Below are positions 1 to 9,321 of a DNA stretch of 64,000 bases, piece after piece. The position numbers and the translations under genes were made by a program. Below the pieces are notes generated by a model. The model saw nothing but the letters and a program-made list of their open reading frames with translations, had not been told where the DNA came from and ran no database searches. Origin of the DNA: Limonium bicolor (Eukaryota; Streptophyta; Magnoliopsida; Caryophyllales; Plumbaginaceae); assembly GCA_023374045.1 (NCBI GenBank), contig CM041776.1, forward strand, positions 280,735,999-280,799,998, in the 5' to 3' direction. Positions within the stretch are counted from its first letter, which is position 1. Each line of letters starts with the position of its first letter.

Positions 1-430
1 CCCTTCAACTGATCGAACAGATCATCAATGCGGGGTAGTGGGTACTTATTCTTCACAGGTACTGCATTCAACTCTCTGTAGTCGATGCGGAGGCGGAGAC
101 TGCCATCATTCTTCTTCACGAAGAGAGCTGGCGCTCCCCATGGTGAAACACTGGGTCTTATGAACCCCTTATATAACAAGTCTTTCAACTGTTCCTTTAA
201 TTCATTCATTTCTGTCGGAGCCATGCGGTATGGTGCCTTGGCTATCGGTCCGGTTCCTGGTAGCAGCTCCATGGTGAACTCTACCTCCCGAGTGGGTGGC
301 ATGCCGGGTAGTTCCCATGGAAAAAGATCGGGGAACTCCGACACTACCAGTAAGTCGGGTTGAACTCGGGGTCTCTCTCTATGTCCTGGACATAGCAGAG
401 GTATACCTCCTCTTTCCTCCTCAACTCTTT
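1..430 (-). pseudogene. Ty3/gypsy reverse transcriptase, N-terminal part (continues off the left edge)
   Basis: On the minus strand this translates to the start of a chromovirus-type reverse transcriptase. Visible are the EFPDLFP and [11 protein letters not shown] linker, the APYRMAP motif, [12 protein letters not shown] and RIDYRELN, ending with the [12 protein letters not shown] motif at the window edge. The catalytic aspartates of the palm lie outside the window. The order gag (right), protease, RT (left) fits one element read leftwards. The reading frame is open over most of this stretch, but the protease just upstream is frameshifted, so the polyprotein is probably dead. Family assignment is firm; integrity is unknown because the element is cut by the window edge. 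Confidence 0.88.
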
Positions 431-478
431 ATACATTGCCATGGCGGAGATGATCTTGGTCGAAGGCTCTCTAGGCCT

Positions 479-933
479 CTAGCGGTATGATATTGTTACC
501 CCAGACGGACTCCTGAGTAGCAGTCGGTGCTCGGCGCAGAGCATACGACCCTTGTGCCGCTCCAACCAGTTCATCCCGAAAATAACATCAAATCCCAAAT
601 CCCTGAACTCAATAAATGAGACTGGAAAGTCCTCACCCCTGATTTTGATGGTGGCTCCTCGGTAATAGCGAGTGCAACGAACCTTCTCCTTAGACGGGAG
701 CGTAACCGTGAAGTCGGGTAGCTCATCAGCATCTAGCCCCAACCTTCTCACAAATGATGCCGCGATAAAGGATGCGAGGCCCCTGAGTCGAAGAAAACCG
801 ATGTCTCAATGCCGCTGACCGAAAAGGTGCCGGTGAGGATAGTACCGCTTTCGCCGGCCTGTGCCTCTGTAAGGATGCTTAGCGCATCTTCCGTACCGAG
901 TCCATAACCTAATTGTATTTCACAAGCTTTCAT
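479..933 (-). pseudogene. Ty3/gypsy aspartic protease domain (frameshifted)
   Basis: Minus-strand reading gives a retropepsin-like domain of a gypsy polyprotein. The N-terminal part (933-748) contains LTGTFSVSG and the active-site FDSGASH. Just after the active site the frame shifts, and the rest (751-479) continues with SFVRRLG, a central domain and the C-terminal signature GFDVIFGMNWLERHKG, typical of the RVP_2 family. A single-base frameshift about 10 residues after the catalytic Asp separates the two halves. The domain lies between the AlkB-like segment on the right and RT on the left, as expected for gag-PR-RT order with an extra domain inserted before the protease. The shift could be decay or a sequencing error. 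Confidence 0.85.
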
Positions 934-1067
934 GAGTAATGATGGTATAACAAGAGTCGTAACAATTTATATGAACAACACTGATATTTTATTGATAACC
1001 ATCCTTTTTACATCATGTGCTTCTTCCTTACATATCTTTTTTACATCACACTTAAAGCATTACATGT
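934..1067 (-). other. Non-coding spacer between AlkB stop and protease, 3'UTR-like
   Basis: Read on the minus strand this AT-rich 134-bp segment directly follows the AlkB stop codon (TAG at 1070-1068). It contains a CAATAAAATA poly(A)-signal-like motif and runs into the protease coding sequence at 933. It looks like the 3' untranslated tail of a captured gene rather than polyprotein sequence. No ORF of note. Confidence 0.4.
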
Positions 1068-1445
1068 CTAATATTCTCTAAAGGTTAGGTTTAACCGTCC
1101 TGGTCTCATGTGTGTCGCATTGATCACTGCTGTCGGTGCTGTATTCAGCTTATTCCTCTTAATCCCATGGTACAACATTCTTGACTCTCCACCCATAATT
1201 AACACATCTCCAAACTTAAGTATTAACTTATTGGCACGGTCCACACACTTCTTCTCGCCGTATAGGAATTCAGCGTCATCTAAAATGGACCAAGACACTA
1301 CGGGTATCCCTCTTTCGAGAGACTCCGCTGTCTCGTCGTTATCCTGGTGCAATCCGAGTCGCCCGTCCTTCTCGTAGAAATTAACAATACATAGATCTGC
1401 TTGTATGCCTGGGATCGGGGCAGCCTCCAACTGTTGTGCGATCTC
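1068..1445 (-). pseudogene. AlkB-like 2OG/Fe(II) dioxygenase, C-terminal catalytic half, inside a gypsy element
   Basis: The minus-strand ORF (Met at 1430, 120 residues) is a clear AlkB homologue closest to the plant ALKBH1-like group. It carries PDICIVNFY-like sequence at 12-19 (DLCIVNFY), the iron-binding GLHQD with His28 and Asp30, the EFLYGEK strand, GDVLIMGGESRM, the distal iron ligand His88 (YHGIK), and C-terminal GRLNLTFR with Arg112 and Arg118, the R-x5-R pair that binds 2-oxoglutarate. It ends in a stop two residues after the last Arg, as plant family members do. AlkB enzymes oxidatively remove methyl groups from nucleic acids. This half is uninterrupted; the N-terminal half lies at 7215-7576, across a later LTR-element insertion. 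It sits in the same orientation between gag and protease, suggesting capture by the retroelement. Expression is not shown. Confidence 0.85.
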
Positions 1446-2799
1446 TGTTGGGCAAAATAGTAGTTAAACTATCTTGCTAACTATGGGCAGTGTACCCAAT
1501 CTTTGTAGTACAACAAGGTCGTATCCACAGAGACTTCGCAACTATCTAATTAATTATCCAGTTTAGTAAATGTACAAAAAGATAAATAAAAGTGCATAAA
1601 ATGTAAATTGGGGTTTAGCCGGAGGCAAGCTTGATTTGTAGGATTAGTGCAGAAATAATAAACACAGTAAAATAAAGTAAATGGATGGAAAAAGGTATCC
1701 TAGGATAGCGGGGGGAATTTCCTAAATTACTTAAATAATTTTATAATCCTGTCTTAATTATTATTGTCTATTAGAGTTAATAATTGTCAGTTACGAACTC
1801 TTATTAATAGCCTCAGTATTTTCCTGCTCAATCCGGAGTGTAAATACCAAGGTTAATTCCTTTGTGGTACCTTGACTATCTCAAAATCATATGTTGATAG
1901 TTACCAAATAAATTCAGTAGTTTGTCACGTTAAGCATTTAACAATATTTGCTGAAAGGAATTAAAACAAGTTTAATAAGTAAAACAGGTGATAAATATTT
2001 ATTTAAGTACATACATTAATTATAATCCTAACTTGCTCTATTTGTCTGTTTAAGAATTTATCTTGTGGCCTTCCTAAATCATAGATAAGGACAACTCTTA
2101 ATTAATTCAATAGACTTTTTACAATCAGAAAAAGTCTAAAATCATTAATTAGCTTTAAGCAAGAATTCTTTTAATAACAGCGATGGATTTTATCTGCTAA
2201 TCAAGGAGAAAATATCTAACATTTGTCTTTCTTTGTGGTCTATTCTCAGATTTACAAAATCATTGAAATAAGAGAAACCGTAAATGCATAAAATGATCAG
2301 TTGTTAAGCATTTAATAATTTAGAGAGACAAAACAAATATTTATAAGCAAACTTGGTATTGATAATAAGTCTGAATTATTTGGGGTCAAACCCCATCCTA
2401 GGATACGAGTAAAATCATTCAGACATTAACAGAATAAAAAGAAAGCAGAGATAGCCATTAATTTGGAGACTGCCGGCGAAGACTGGACTGCGATTCGCTT
2501 CTGCTCCAGCTCCCTTTTCTTCTCTTCTTCTTATCGTGCTTCTGCTTCGTGGTGGAGTGAAGAATGAAAATAAAATGGAGAAGTGGGAGATAAGAGGATG
2601 GAATGGATTGTAGGTGTGGAAATGATGTGGTGGTGGTCTGTGGTCTGTAACGGTGGTCTAAATCTAATTTGGATTCAGGAAGGGATAATTTATTTGAGCA
2701 GAGCAGCGTGGGTTTTATAGAAGAAAGGAAGGGGAAGAAGACAGAGGGAACACCGCGTGAGCAATTTGAGGAATGGATTGGGGTGGCTCTACGCGTGAG

Positions 2800-2972
2800 C
2801 AGTGGCGGAGGTAGGCATTGGCTGGAGGGAGTAAAACACCCCTAATTTGTTAAATTACATAAATTTGTAGTGTAAAAATTTTTTTTTTTAGAAAAATTTA
2901 ATAAAAACACCCCCTAATTTTTTATAATTCTGTCTTTGACCCCCTCAACTTATATTTCTGGCTCCGCCCCTG
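2800..2972. mobile_element. hAT-type MITE inside one LTR
   Basis: A 173-bp AT-rich insertion starts CAGTGGCGGAG and ends CTCCGCCCCTG, giving inverted termini of about 11 bp. It is flanked by the 8-bp duplication CGCGTGAG (2792-2799 and 2973-2980), diagnostic of hAT transposition. The sister LTR at about 6570 has the empty site with one copy of CGCGTGAG. No coding capacity; it needs a hAT transposase in trans. Confidence 0.9.
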
Positions 2973-3104
2973 CGCGTGAGGATTTACTGTCGGCAGGCGC
3001 CTGATATTGTTGAAGGAGTAGATGGTTAAGTTGCAGGCGCCACGAAGAAGATAAACAGCACCGAAGTCTGTCGCGTTAATTTCTGGATCTGGATCTGGAC
3101 ATTT

Positions 3105-3400
3105 ATACGCGTCCGCCCCTGTGTCCGCCTAAGGTTATGCGGACGTCACTCACGTCCGCCCCCTGTCCGCCTAAGGTTACGCGGACAACACTCTGTCCGC
3201 CTCCTGTCCGCCTAAGGTTACGCGGACGTCTATCACTGTCGCCCCCTGTCCGCCTAAGGTTACGCGGACAACACTCTGTCCGCCTCCTGTCCGCCTATGG
3301 TTACACGGAAAACACTCTGTCCGCCTCCTGTCCGCCTATGGTTACGCGGACAACACTCTGTCCGCCTCCTGTCCGCCTATGTTTGGGCGGACACAACATG
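3105..3400. repeat. GC-rich tandem inverted-repeat units in left LTR
   Basis: About eight units of GTCCGCCTAAGGTTACGCGGAC followed by short AACACTCT-like spacers. Each unit is itself an imperfect palindrome (GTCCGC...GCGGAC). The counterpart in the right LTR has fewer units. Confidence 0.85.
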
Positions 3401-3661
3401 GACACGAGTCTTGCGAACTTTGACTGGCTCTAGATTCTTCGTTTGGACTCCGTTTTTCGAGCCGTCTGCGCCTATGCGTTCGTCTCTTCGTGTACTTTGC
3501 TCCTAGCTTGGTTTTCCTCATGTTTTAACCAATAAATTTGTGAGATAACCAATAAAACATAAACTAGAGGTAAAACATACGATAAGTGAGAAATGAGCAG
3601 AAAAGTGCTGATATAATATATGAAATACACCCATAAAACATGCTCATTTAGACACTTATCA

Positions 3662-5227
3662 CACCCCCACACTTACCTTTTGCTTGTCCTCAAGCAAAAC
3701 CATGTACCCAAGCAAGTAGGGAATGCTCAATATTAACAAATACTATTATGAAGGGTAGGATAAAGAAGTCAATAGTACATGATCTTAAACTTTTCGAGGA
3801 GTGTGATCCATCAACTGCTGGTGGCATAGGTGTACTCATGGTAAATAAAAATTAGAGTTTTGGGGTATGATCCGGAGTACTTCAATGCTTCTTAGTTAAG
3901 GTGACTTTGAGAACTTTTACCATGGCCAACTTCTCTCAAGAATGGGCATTGAGGAGAAAACAAAAGGAAAATAGAATTATGCATTTGTTTCACTTTTGCA
4001 TAAGAGATGAGAAAATAATATGTAAGCATCAAGCTTTGTATTTAAGAACACTTAACTCTCTTTGTTGGTTACCAATGGTGTCTCGCAAGTCCCTTATTTA
4101 TTTTTTTGTATATATATTCTTTTTGACAGAGAAGCACCCCTTAGCAATCCCTAAGAAAGAAGACCGAAAGAACCCCTGAGCAATAAAAATCCAACCATTG
4201 CAGATCATTTGGTCACACCGCATATAAAATGCTCCTCAAAAGTAATCAAAATTTGAAAATTTGTACCATTTATCCCACAATTCATAACAGTATTTATTTT
4301 TAAAGAGAACAACCCACATATAAAGGGTCCACGATATTGAATTTGGACAAACGCAAGATAAGCAGAGAGATTAAGCATTTAAGCATAAAATGTCACCGAA
4401 AAGGGCACACTCCCCCACACTTAAATTGAACAATGTCCTCATTGTTTACCAGAAAAAACAAGGGAAAGGTTTTCAGAAGACCTTTTCGGTAAGTAGATAA
4501 AATAGAGAAAACACAAAGGTCACAAATAAACATTTAAGCACATAAACTCTCCTCTGTAGATTTTATTTAAATAAAAGCATAATTAAAGAAACTGGTACTC
4601 CCCTGAGATTATTTTTGCTAGCGTTATAGGAGTTCCCCCACACTTGAGCTTCAGCCTCAAGTAGCGTAGCTTGGTTACGGTGTAGACATGAAGTTGCACC
4701 TGCAAAAGACACTAGAAGCAACCATACTACAAACGGGGTTAAGAGTTTAGCAAAAACAAAATTTAAAGAGAACCTAAAAATTAAAAGAGCATAAAAGCAA
4801 ATAAAATAAAAGTTCATCCGGGTTGCCTCCCGGGAAGCTGCCCTTCTTTAACGTCTTTGGCTAGACGCTTTGGTTAGATTGAACCTGGATCAAAACAAAC
4901 GTTACTTCGGCAAATATAATAGGAAAATGAATACTCCACAAAACCTGGTGTTTGAGGAGGTACTGCCGGTAGCGTAGTTCTAACAGGAGACCAGGTGTGA
5001 TTGGCTTTGCTTCCTCAAATTGGAAGATGTAAAAATCCTCCTCTTGTTGTTGAGGCTTATGGGAAAAGCCGTGATGGAAATGAACATCCATCAGAATTAA
5101 GTACCTTAAAAAAAACAAAACAAAAATTTATACACAAAAAAGGGTAAATACAGAAATAAAAGAAAAAACTAAACAGATAATAAACCAGATAGTTGGACCG
5201 AAGTCCCCGGCAACGGCGCCAAAAACT
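3662..5227 (-). other. Interior of the non-coding LTR element
   Basis: AT-rich and without a believable gene. It contains three CCCCCACACTT boxes (3662-3676, 4410-4423, 4632-4648; read leftwards AAGTGTGGGGG), the first being the polypurine tract at the LTR. A GGGTTGCCTCCCGGGAAG stretch at about 4819-4836, of a type I recall from Athila-like non-autonomous elements, is also present. The primer site complement CCCCGGCAACGGCGCCA is at the right end. Confidence 0.7.
5205..5221 (-). promoter_or_regulatory. tRNA-Asp primer binding site (complement)
   Basis: CCCCGGCAACGGCGCCA is the 3' end of plant tRNA-Asp(GTC) including CCA, so the element's leftward strand carries the complementary primer site. 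It lies 6 bp inside the right (5') LTR, as required for minus-strand DNA priming. Confidence 0.9.
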
Positions 5228-7214
5228 TGTTGGGCAAAATAGTAGTTAAACTATCTTGCTAACTATGGGCAGTGTACCCAATCTTTGTAGTACAACAAGG
5301 TCGTATCCACAGAGACTTCGCAACTATCTAATTAATTATCCAGTTTAGTAAATGTACAAAAAGATAAATAAAAGTGCATAAAATGTAAATTGGGGTTTAG
5401 CCGGAGGCAAGCTTGATTTGTAGGATTAGTGCAGAAATAATAAACACAGTAAAATAAAGTAAATGGATGGAAAAAGGTATCCTAGGATAGCGGGGGAATT
5501 TCCTAAATTACTTAAATAATTTTATAATCCTGTCTTAATTATTTATTGTCTATTAGAGTTAATAATTGTCAGTTACGAACTCTTATTAATAGCCTTAGTA
5601 TTTTCCTGCTCAATCCGGAGTGTAAATACCAAGGTTAATTCCTTTGTGGTACCTTGACTATCTCAAAATCATATGTTGATAGTTACCAAATAAATGCAGT
5701 AGTTTGTCACACTAAGCATTTAACAATATTTGCTAAAAGGAATTAAAACAAGTTTAATAAGTAAAACAGGTGATAAATATTTATTTAAGTACAAACATTA
5801 ATTATAATCCTAACTTGCTCTATTTGTCTGTTTAAGAATTTATCTTGTGGCCTTCCTAAATCATAGATAAGGACAACTCTTAATTAATTCAATAGACTTT
5901 TTACAATCAGAAAAGGTCTAAAATCATTAATTAGCTTTAAGCAAGAATTCTTTTAATAACAACGATGGATTTTATCTGCTAATCAAGGAGATAATATCTA
6001 ACGTTTGTCTTTCTTTGTGGTCTATTCTCAGATTTACAAAATCATTGAAATAAGAGAAACCGTAAATGCATAAAAATGATTAGTTGTTAAGCATTTAATA
6101 ATTTAGAGAGACAAAAACAAATATTTAATAAAGCAAACTTTGGTATTGATAATAAGTCTGAAATATTGAGGGTCAAACCCCATCCTAAGGATAACGAGGG
6201 TAAAATTCATTCAGCCCATTAACAGGAAATACAAAAGAAAGCAGAGATGGCCATTAATTTGGAGACTGCCGGCGGAGGACTGGACTGCGATTCGCTTCTG
6301 CTCCAGTTCCCTTTTCTTCTCTTCTTCTTATCGTGCTTCTGCTTCGTGGTGGAGTGAAGAATGAAAATAAAATGGAGAAGTGGGAGATAAGAGGATGGAA
6401 TGGATCGTAGGTGTGGAAATGATGTGGTGGTGGTCTAAGTCTAATTGGATTCAGGAAGGGATAATTTATTGAGCAGAGCAGCGTGGGTTTTATAGAAGAA
6501 AGGAAGGGGAAGAAGACAGAGGGAACACCGCGTGAGCAATTTGAGGAATGGATTGGGGTGGCTCTACGCGTGAGGATTTACTGTCGGCAGGCGCCTGATA
6601 TTGTTGAAGGAGTAGATGGATAAGTTGCAGGCGCTGCGAAGAAGATAAACAGCACCGAAGTCTGTCGCGTTAATTTCTAGATCTGGATCTGGACATTTAC
6701 ACGCGTCCGCCCCTGTGTCCGCCTAAGGTTATGCGGACGTCACTCACATCTGCCCCCTGTCCGCCTAAGGTTACGCGGACAACACTATGTCCGCCTCCTG
6801 TCCGCCTAAGGTTACGCGGACGTCTATCACGTCCGCCCCTGTCCGCCTAAGGTTACGCGGACAACACTCTGTCCACCTCCTGTCCGCCTATGGTTACGCG
6901 GACAACACTCTGTCCGCCTCCTGTCCGCCTATGTTTGGGCGGACACAACATGGACGCGAGTCTTGCGAACTTTGACTGGCTCTAGATTCTTCGTTGGGAC
7001 TCCGTTTTTCGAGCCATCTGCGCCTATGCGTTCGTCTCTTCGTGTACTTTGCTCCTAGCTTGGTTTTTCCTCATGTTGTAACCAATAAATTTGTGAGATA
7101 ACCAATAAAACATAAACTAGAGGAAAAACATACGATAAGTGAGAAATGAGAAGAAAAGTGCTGATATAATATATGAAATACACCCATAAAACATGCTCAT
7201 TTAGACACTTATCA
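5228..7214 (-). repeat. 5' LTR of the non-coding element
   Basis: 1987-bp LTR with the same termini as the left copy but no MITE. It has about six GTCCGCC inverted-repeat units at 6705-6945. It represents the progenitor state for the MITE insertion in the left LTR. Confidence 0.93.
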
Positions 7215-7576
7215 ATCTCCACAGCTGTGTAATAACCAGATGAAACTCTTCGGGTATTCCCGGTGGTGAGACTTCATCTTGTGGTGGTTTGGTACGTCTT
7301 GGCATACGGATTCCAATCCTTGCCTAAGCTCATCATCCTTAGTTTCATCCATGCTCCTCCTGGGTATTCCGGTGTATAGAAACCTCCCGGTCCCATTCCT
7401 AACTGACTGCATCTCCTGATGATGGCTATTTATGCTTTGGGTGTCAGGTATCCCCTTAATAAAATCATACCTGGGCAGATAACCTGACATTGTTCGGTTG
7501 GAAAGTCTCGGGTTTCGATGTCAGTCTCTTCCGGGTCAAGCGTTGAAGGTATGGGATAGCAAATGTTGAAGTTTCC
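7215..7576 (-). pseudogene. AlkB-like 2OG/Fe(II) dioxygenase, N-terminal half
   Basis: Minus-strand reading from about 7576 gives FNIC, then CPGMILLRGYLT, IAIIRRCSQLGMGPGGFY, MKLRMMSLGKDWNP and, after a frame change, PPGIPEEFHLVI. These match in order the N-terminal half of plant ALKBH1-like proteins (PGM-LLK-YLT, LG-GPGGFY-P-Y, KLSL-MMCLG-DWDP, P-IP-EF-VLV). There is one in-frame stop near 7430, another near 7280, and a frameshift before the junction with the C-terminal half at 1445. The absence of recognisable introns inside the domain suggests a processed copy. The junction is interrupted by the LTR element 1446-7214. As written it cannot make a full-length enzyme. Confidence 0.75.
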
Positions 7577-8044
7577 TAAGGTGGTAATAGGTATATCTTA
7601 CTTAAATTCTAATTATGTCTTAATCTCATCTAACTTAATCATTCACCAAAGCATGCACGAAATGCGGTAAGCAGGCAATTTTATTACTTAACGGTTTATA
7701 GCGGTACCTGCCTCGATGAGAGTTCAGCCTCATTCGTCCTGGTCCACCATGTGTAGTGTGGTTCCCGACTTCTGGATTACCTGTGGGTTCTTGTTTGCAG
7801 TCGGCTGAGTCGTCTTCTGACCGTCAGTTCCAGCACCCTGATCGGTCTTGCCTTTCCCTTCATCTTGGGCCTAAAAGCTCTGCTCTCAGGGTTCCGGAAG
7901 CACTCGTATGCCCGGTGTCCGTATACCCCACAGTAATTGCACTCCACCTTATTACCATTGCAGTCGAGCCGGGGTGGTCCTTGTGACACAACTGACTGAT
8001 GTAGCGTCGTTGGTAGCCACCGGCTCCCTTCCCAAACTCAAAAC

Positions 8045-8123
8045 CTGATTATGTTCAATATCAGTAATTGTATCTTAACGGTTGCTAAATGATTCTTAGT
8101 TCACTTAAAGTGTATTTCCTTAC
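8045..8123 (-). other. Putative intron in gag (79 bp)
   Basis: Reading leftwards it begins GTAAGG and ends ATAATCAG, is AT-rich, and lies between coding blocks ending SNAPK and starting GFEFG. Its removal preserves the reading frame (the AAG-G/GT-TTT junction). Inferred from sequence only. Confidence 0.55.
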
Positions 8124-8370
8124 CCTTTGGCGCATTTGAGCGTAGGGGCTTAGCAGCAATAGCATACGTCAACTTTAGTGGCTCTTCAGTAGCCTTCTCA
8201 GTCTCCATTTTACTCTTCTGACTTTTCTGGGCCTGAGGTTGGTACTTCTGCTTCTTGTACCCGCCTTGCCCTTGGTTCTCAGTACTCTTACCGGCCGTCT
8301 TTCACTTAGCGACATTGTCTTCGTCCCTCAGCTGGACGGTTTTCTCAACCTTAGCAGCGGCATGATAGCA

Positions 8371-8452
8371 CTCTGTTTTCAAAGTATTAATTTCTCTCAT
8401 TCTCAAAGTCTAAAAGTCAAATCTTTTATTATGTCTTAACCTTTCTCTTTAC
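8371..8452 (-). other. Putative intron in gag (82 bp)
   Basis: Reading leftwards it begins GTAAAG and ends ACAGAG, is AT-rich, and lies between blocks ending SYTTLQ and starting CYHAAAK. The frame is kept after removal. Inferred from sequence only. Confidence 0.5.
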
Positions 8453-9305
8453 TTGCAAGGTAGTATAACTTGTCGGCTCCATGCCATAGCGGAGTCGATG
8501 GCTTAGTCTGCCATAGAAGCGATCCACCAGAATCTGGTCGAATACCCCAAACCCGGCAGAAGATGAAGCAAGGCGGTGAACTCTGAGTAGTAATACTCGT
8601 CCACCGTCATCTTGTCTGTCTGCTTCAGCGCATCTAACTGCAGGCGCTTCTTCATCTGGACATGGGTGGGATAGTATTTGGCTCGTAGTAGAGCCGTGTT
8701 CTGTTCCCAGCCGAACTCTGGATTGGCCACGTGCTCGGCCCTCACCAGCTTCCACCAATCGCCTGCTGCTCCCTTCAGGTAAAACGCAGCAAGACGCACC
8801 TTGATCCCAGCAGGGACATCAAGGGTCTCGAAGGCGGTCTCCAGCTCGGAGATGTACGCCTCAAGCTTGGTGGGATCCGTCTCCCCCTTAAATGATGCGG
8901 GTCAAAGGTCAGCAAGACTCTTCACCCAATTCGGTTCCCGAGGCTGTGTGGTGGAGGTGGTGGTGCGCCAGGCTAGTAACCCATTTGCCCAAGCGCGGTA
9001 GCCACGATCTTAGCTATCGTTTGCCCACCAGGTATATCAACAGCCTCGTCGCCTCGACCATAGCCTCGGCTTCCTCTCCTTTCTGACATCTGAACAATTA
9101 CAATGCACATTAGGATTGTATTCACAACGGCTTCGGTCACAGATTTATAACGTTCGTAGACGGTAAATACGATCCACACTTAATAGTGGTCATCTCACTC
9201 TACTCACTCTAACTTATCACCCCTTAACCCATAAATATGTCTTAACTCATATCCTAACTCGGAGGTTATCCGTGTTCGGTATTTCCTTATTCAGAGCGTA
9301 ACTAC

Positions 9306-9316
9306 GCTCTGATACC
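9306..9316 (-). promoter_or_regulatory. Initiator tRNA-Met primer binding site (complement)
   Basis: GCTCTGATACC is the complement of the GGTATCAGAGC primer site used by most Ty3/gypsy and Ty1/copia elements. It lies 5 bp from the LTR start TGTAACACCCC at 9322, confirming that the gag-PR-RT element reads leftwards. Confidence 0.88.
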
Positions 9317-9321
9317 TTTTT

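Larger units (their letters stand above)
1446..3661 (-). repeat. 3' LTR of the non-coding element
   Basis: 2216-bp LTR, TG at the left end and CA at the right. It is longer than its partner (1987 bp) mainly because of a 173-bp MITE at 2800-2972 and extra GTCCGCC units near 3110-3400. A stretch at 2320-2450 differs from 6110-6235 by many single-base indels. Confidence 0.93.
1446..7214 (-). mobile_element. Complete non-coding LTR retrotransposon (LARD-like, Athila-type ends)
   Basis: Two long direct repeats (1446-3661 and 5228-7214) begin TGTTGGGC and end CTTATCA, bounded by the 5-bp target duplication ATCTC at 1441-1445 and 7215-7219. Next to the right LTR lies the complement of a tRNA-Asp primer site (5205-5221), and next to the left LTR a polypurine tract (complement at 3662-3674), so the element reads leftwards and its 5' LTR is the right one. 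The 1.57-kb interior has no retroviral coding sequence, so it must be mobilised in trans. Ends and primer type resemble Athila-related large retrotransposon derivatives. It was inserted into the AlkB-like segment. Confidence 0.93.
7577..9180 (-). pseudogene. Ty3/gypsy gag with intron-like segments, upstream of AlkB
   Basis: Minus-strand reading gives a Retrotrans_gag core (about 8890-8460: DPTKLEAYISELETAFE, LKGAAGDWWK, FGWEQNTALLRAKYYP) and a CCHC knuckle at about 7950-7900 (CNYCGVYGHRAYEC). The N-terminal part starts near 9092 (MSERRGSRGYGRG). Coding blocks are separated by AT-rich stretches with GT...AG borders at 8371-8452 and 8045-8123, and possibly 7576-7707. Removing the first two keeps a single frame from TTLQ through CYHAAAK, KPLRSNAPK and GFEFGKG. 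There are a few stops and frameshifts (for example a TGA near 8305), so it looks decayed. The protein would be the capsid and nucleocapsid precursor. Confidence 0.8.

Noticed and set aside
1108..1377. Plus-strand 89-codon ORF
   Set aside because: Antisense shadow of the AlkB-like domain.
3137..3433. 98-codon plus ORF with PPVRLRLRG repeats
   Set aside because: Direct translation of the GTCCGCC tandem array; repeat-driven.
5205..5221. tRNA-Asp gene
   Set aside because: Only the 3' 17 bases of the tRNA are present, positioned next to an LTR; it is a primer site, as is 30847-30863.
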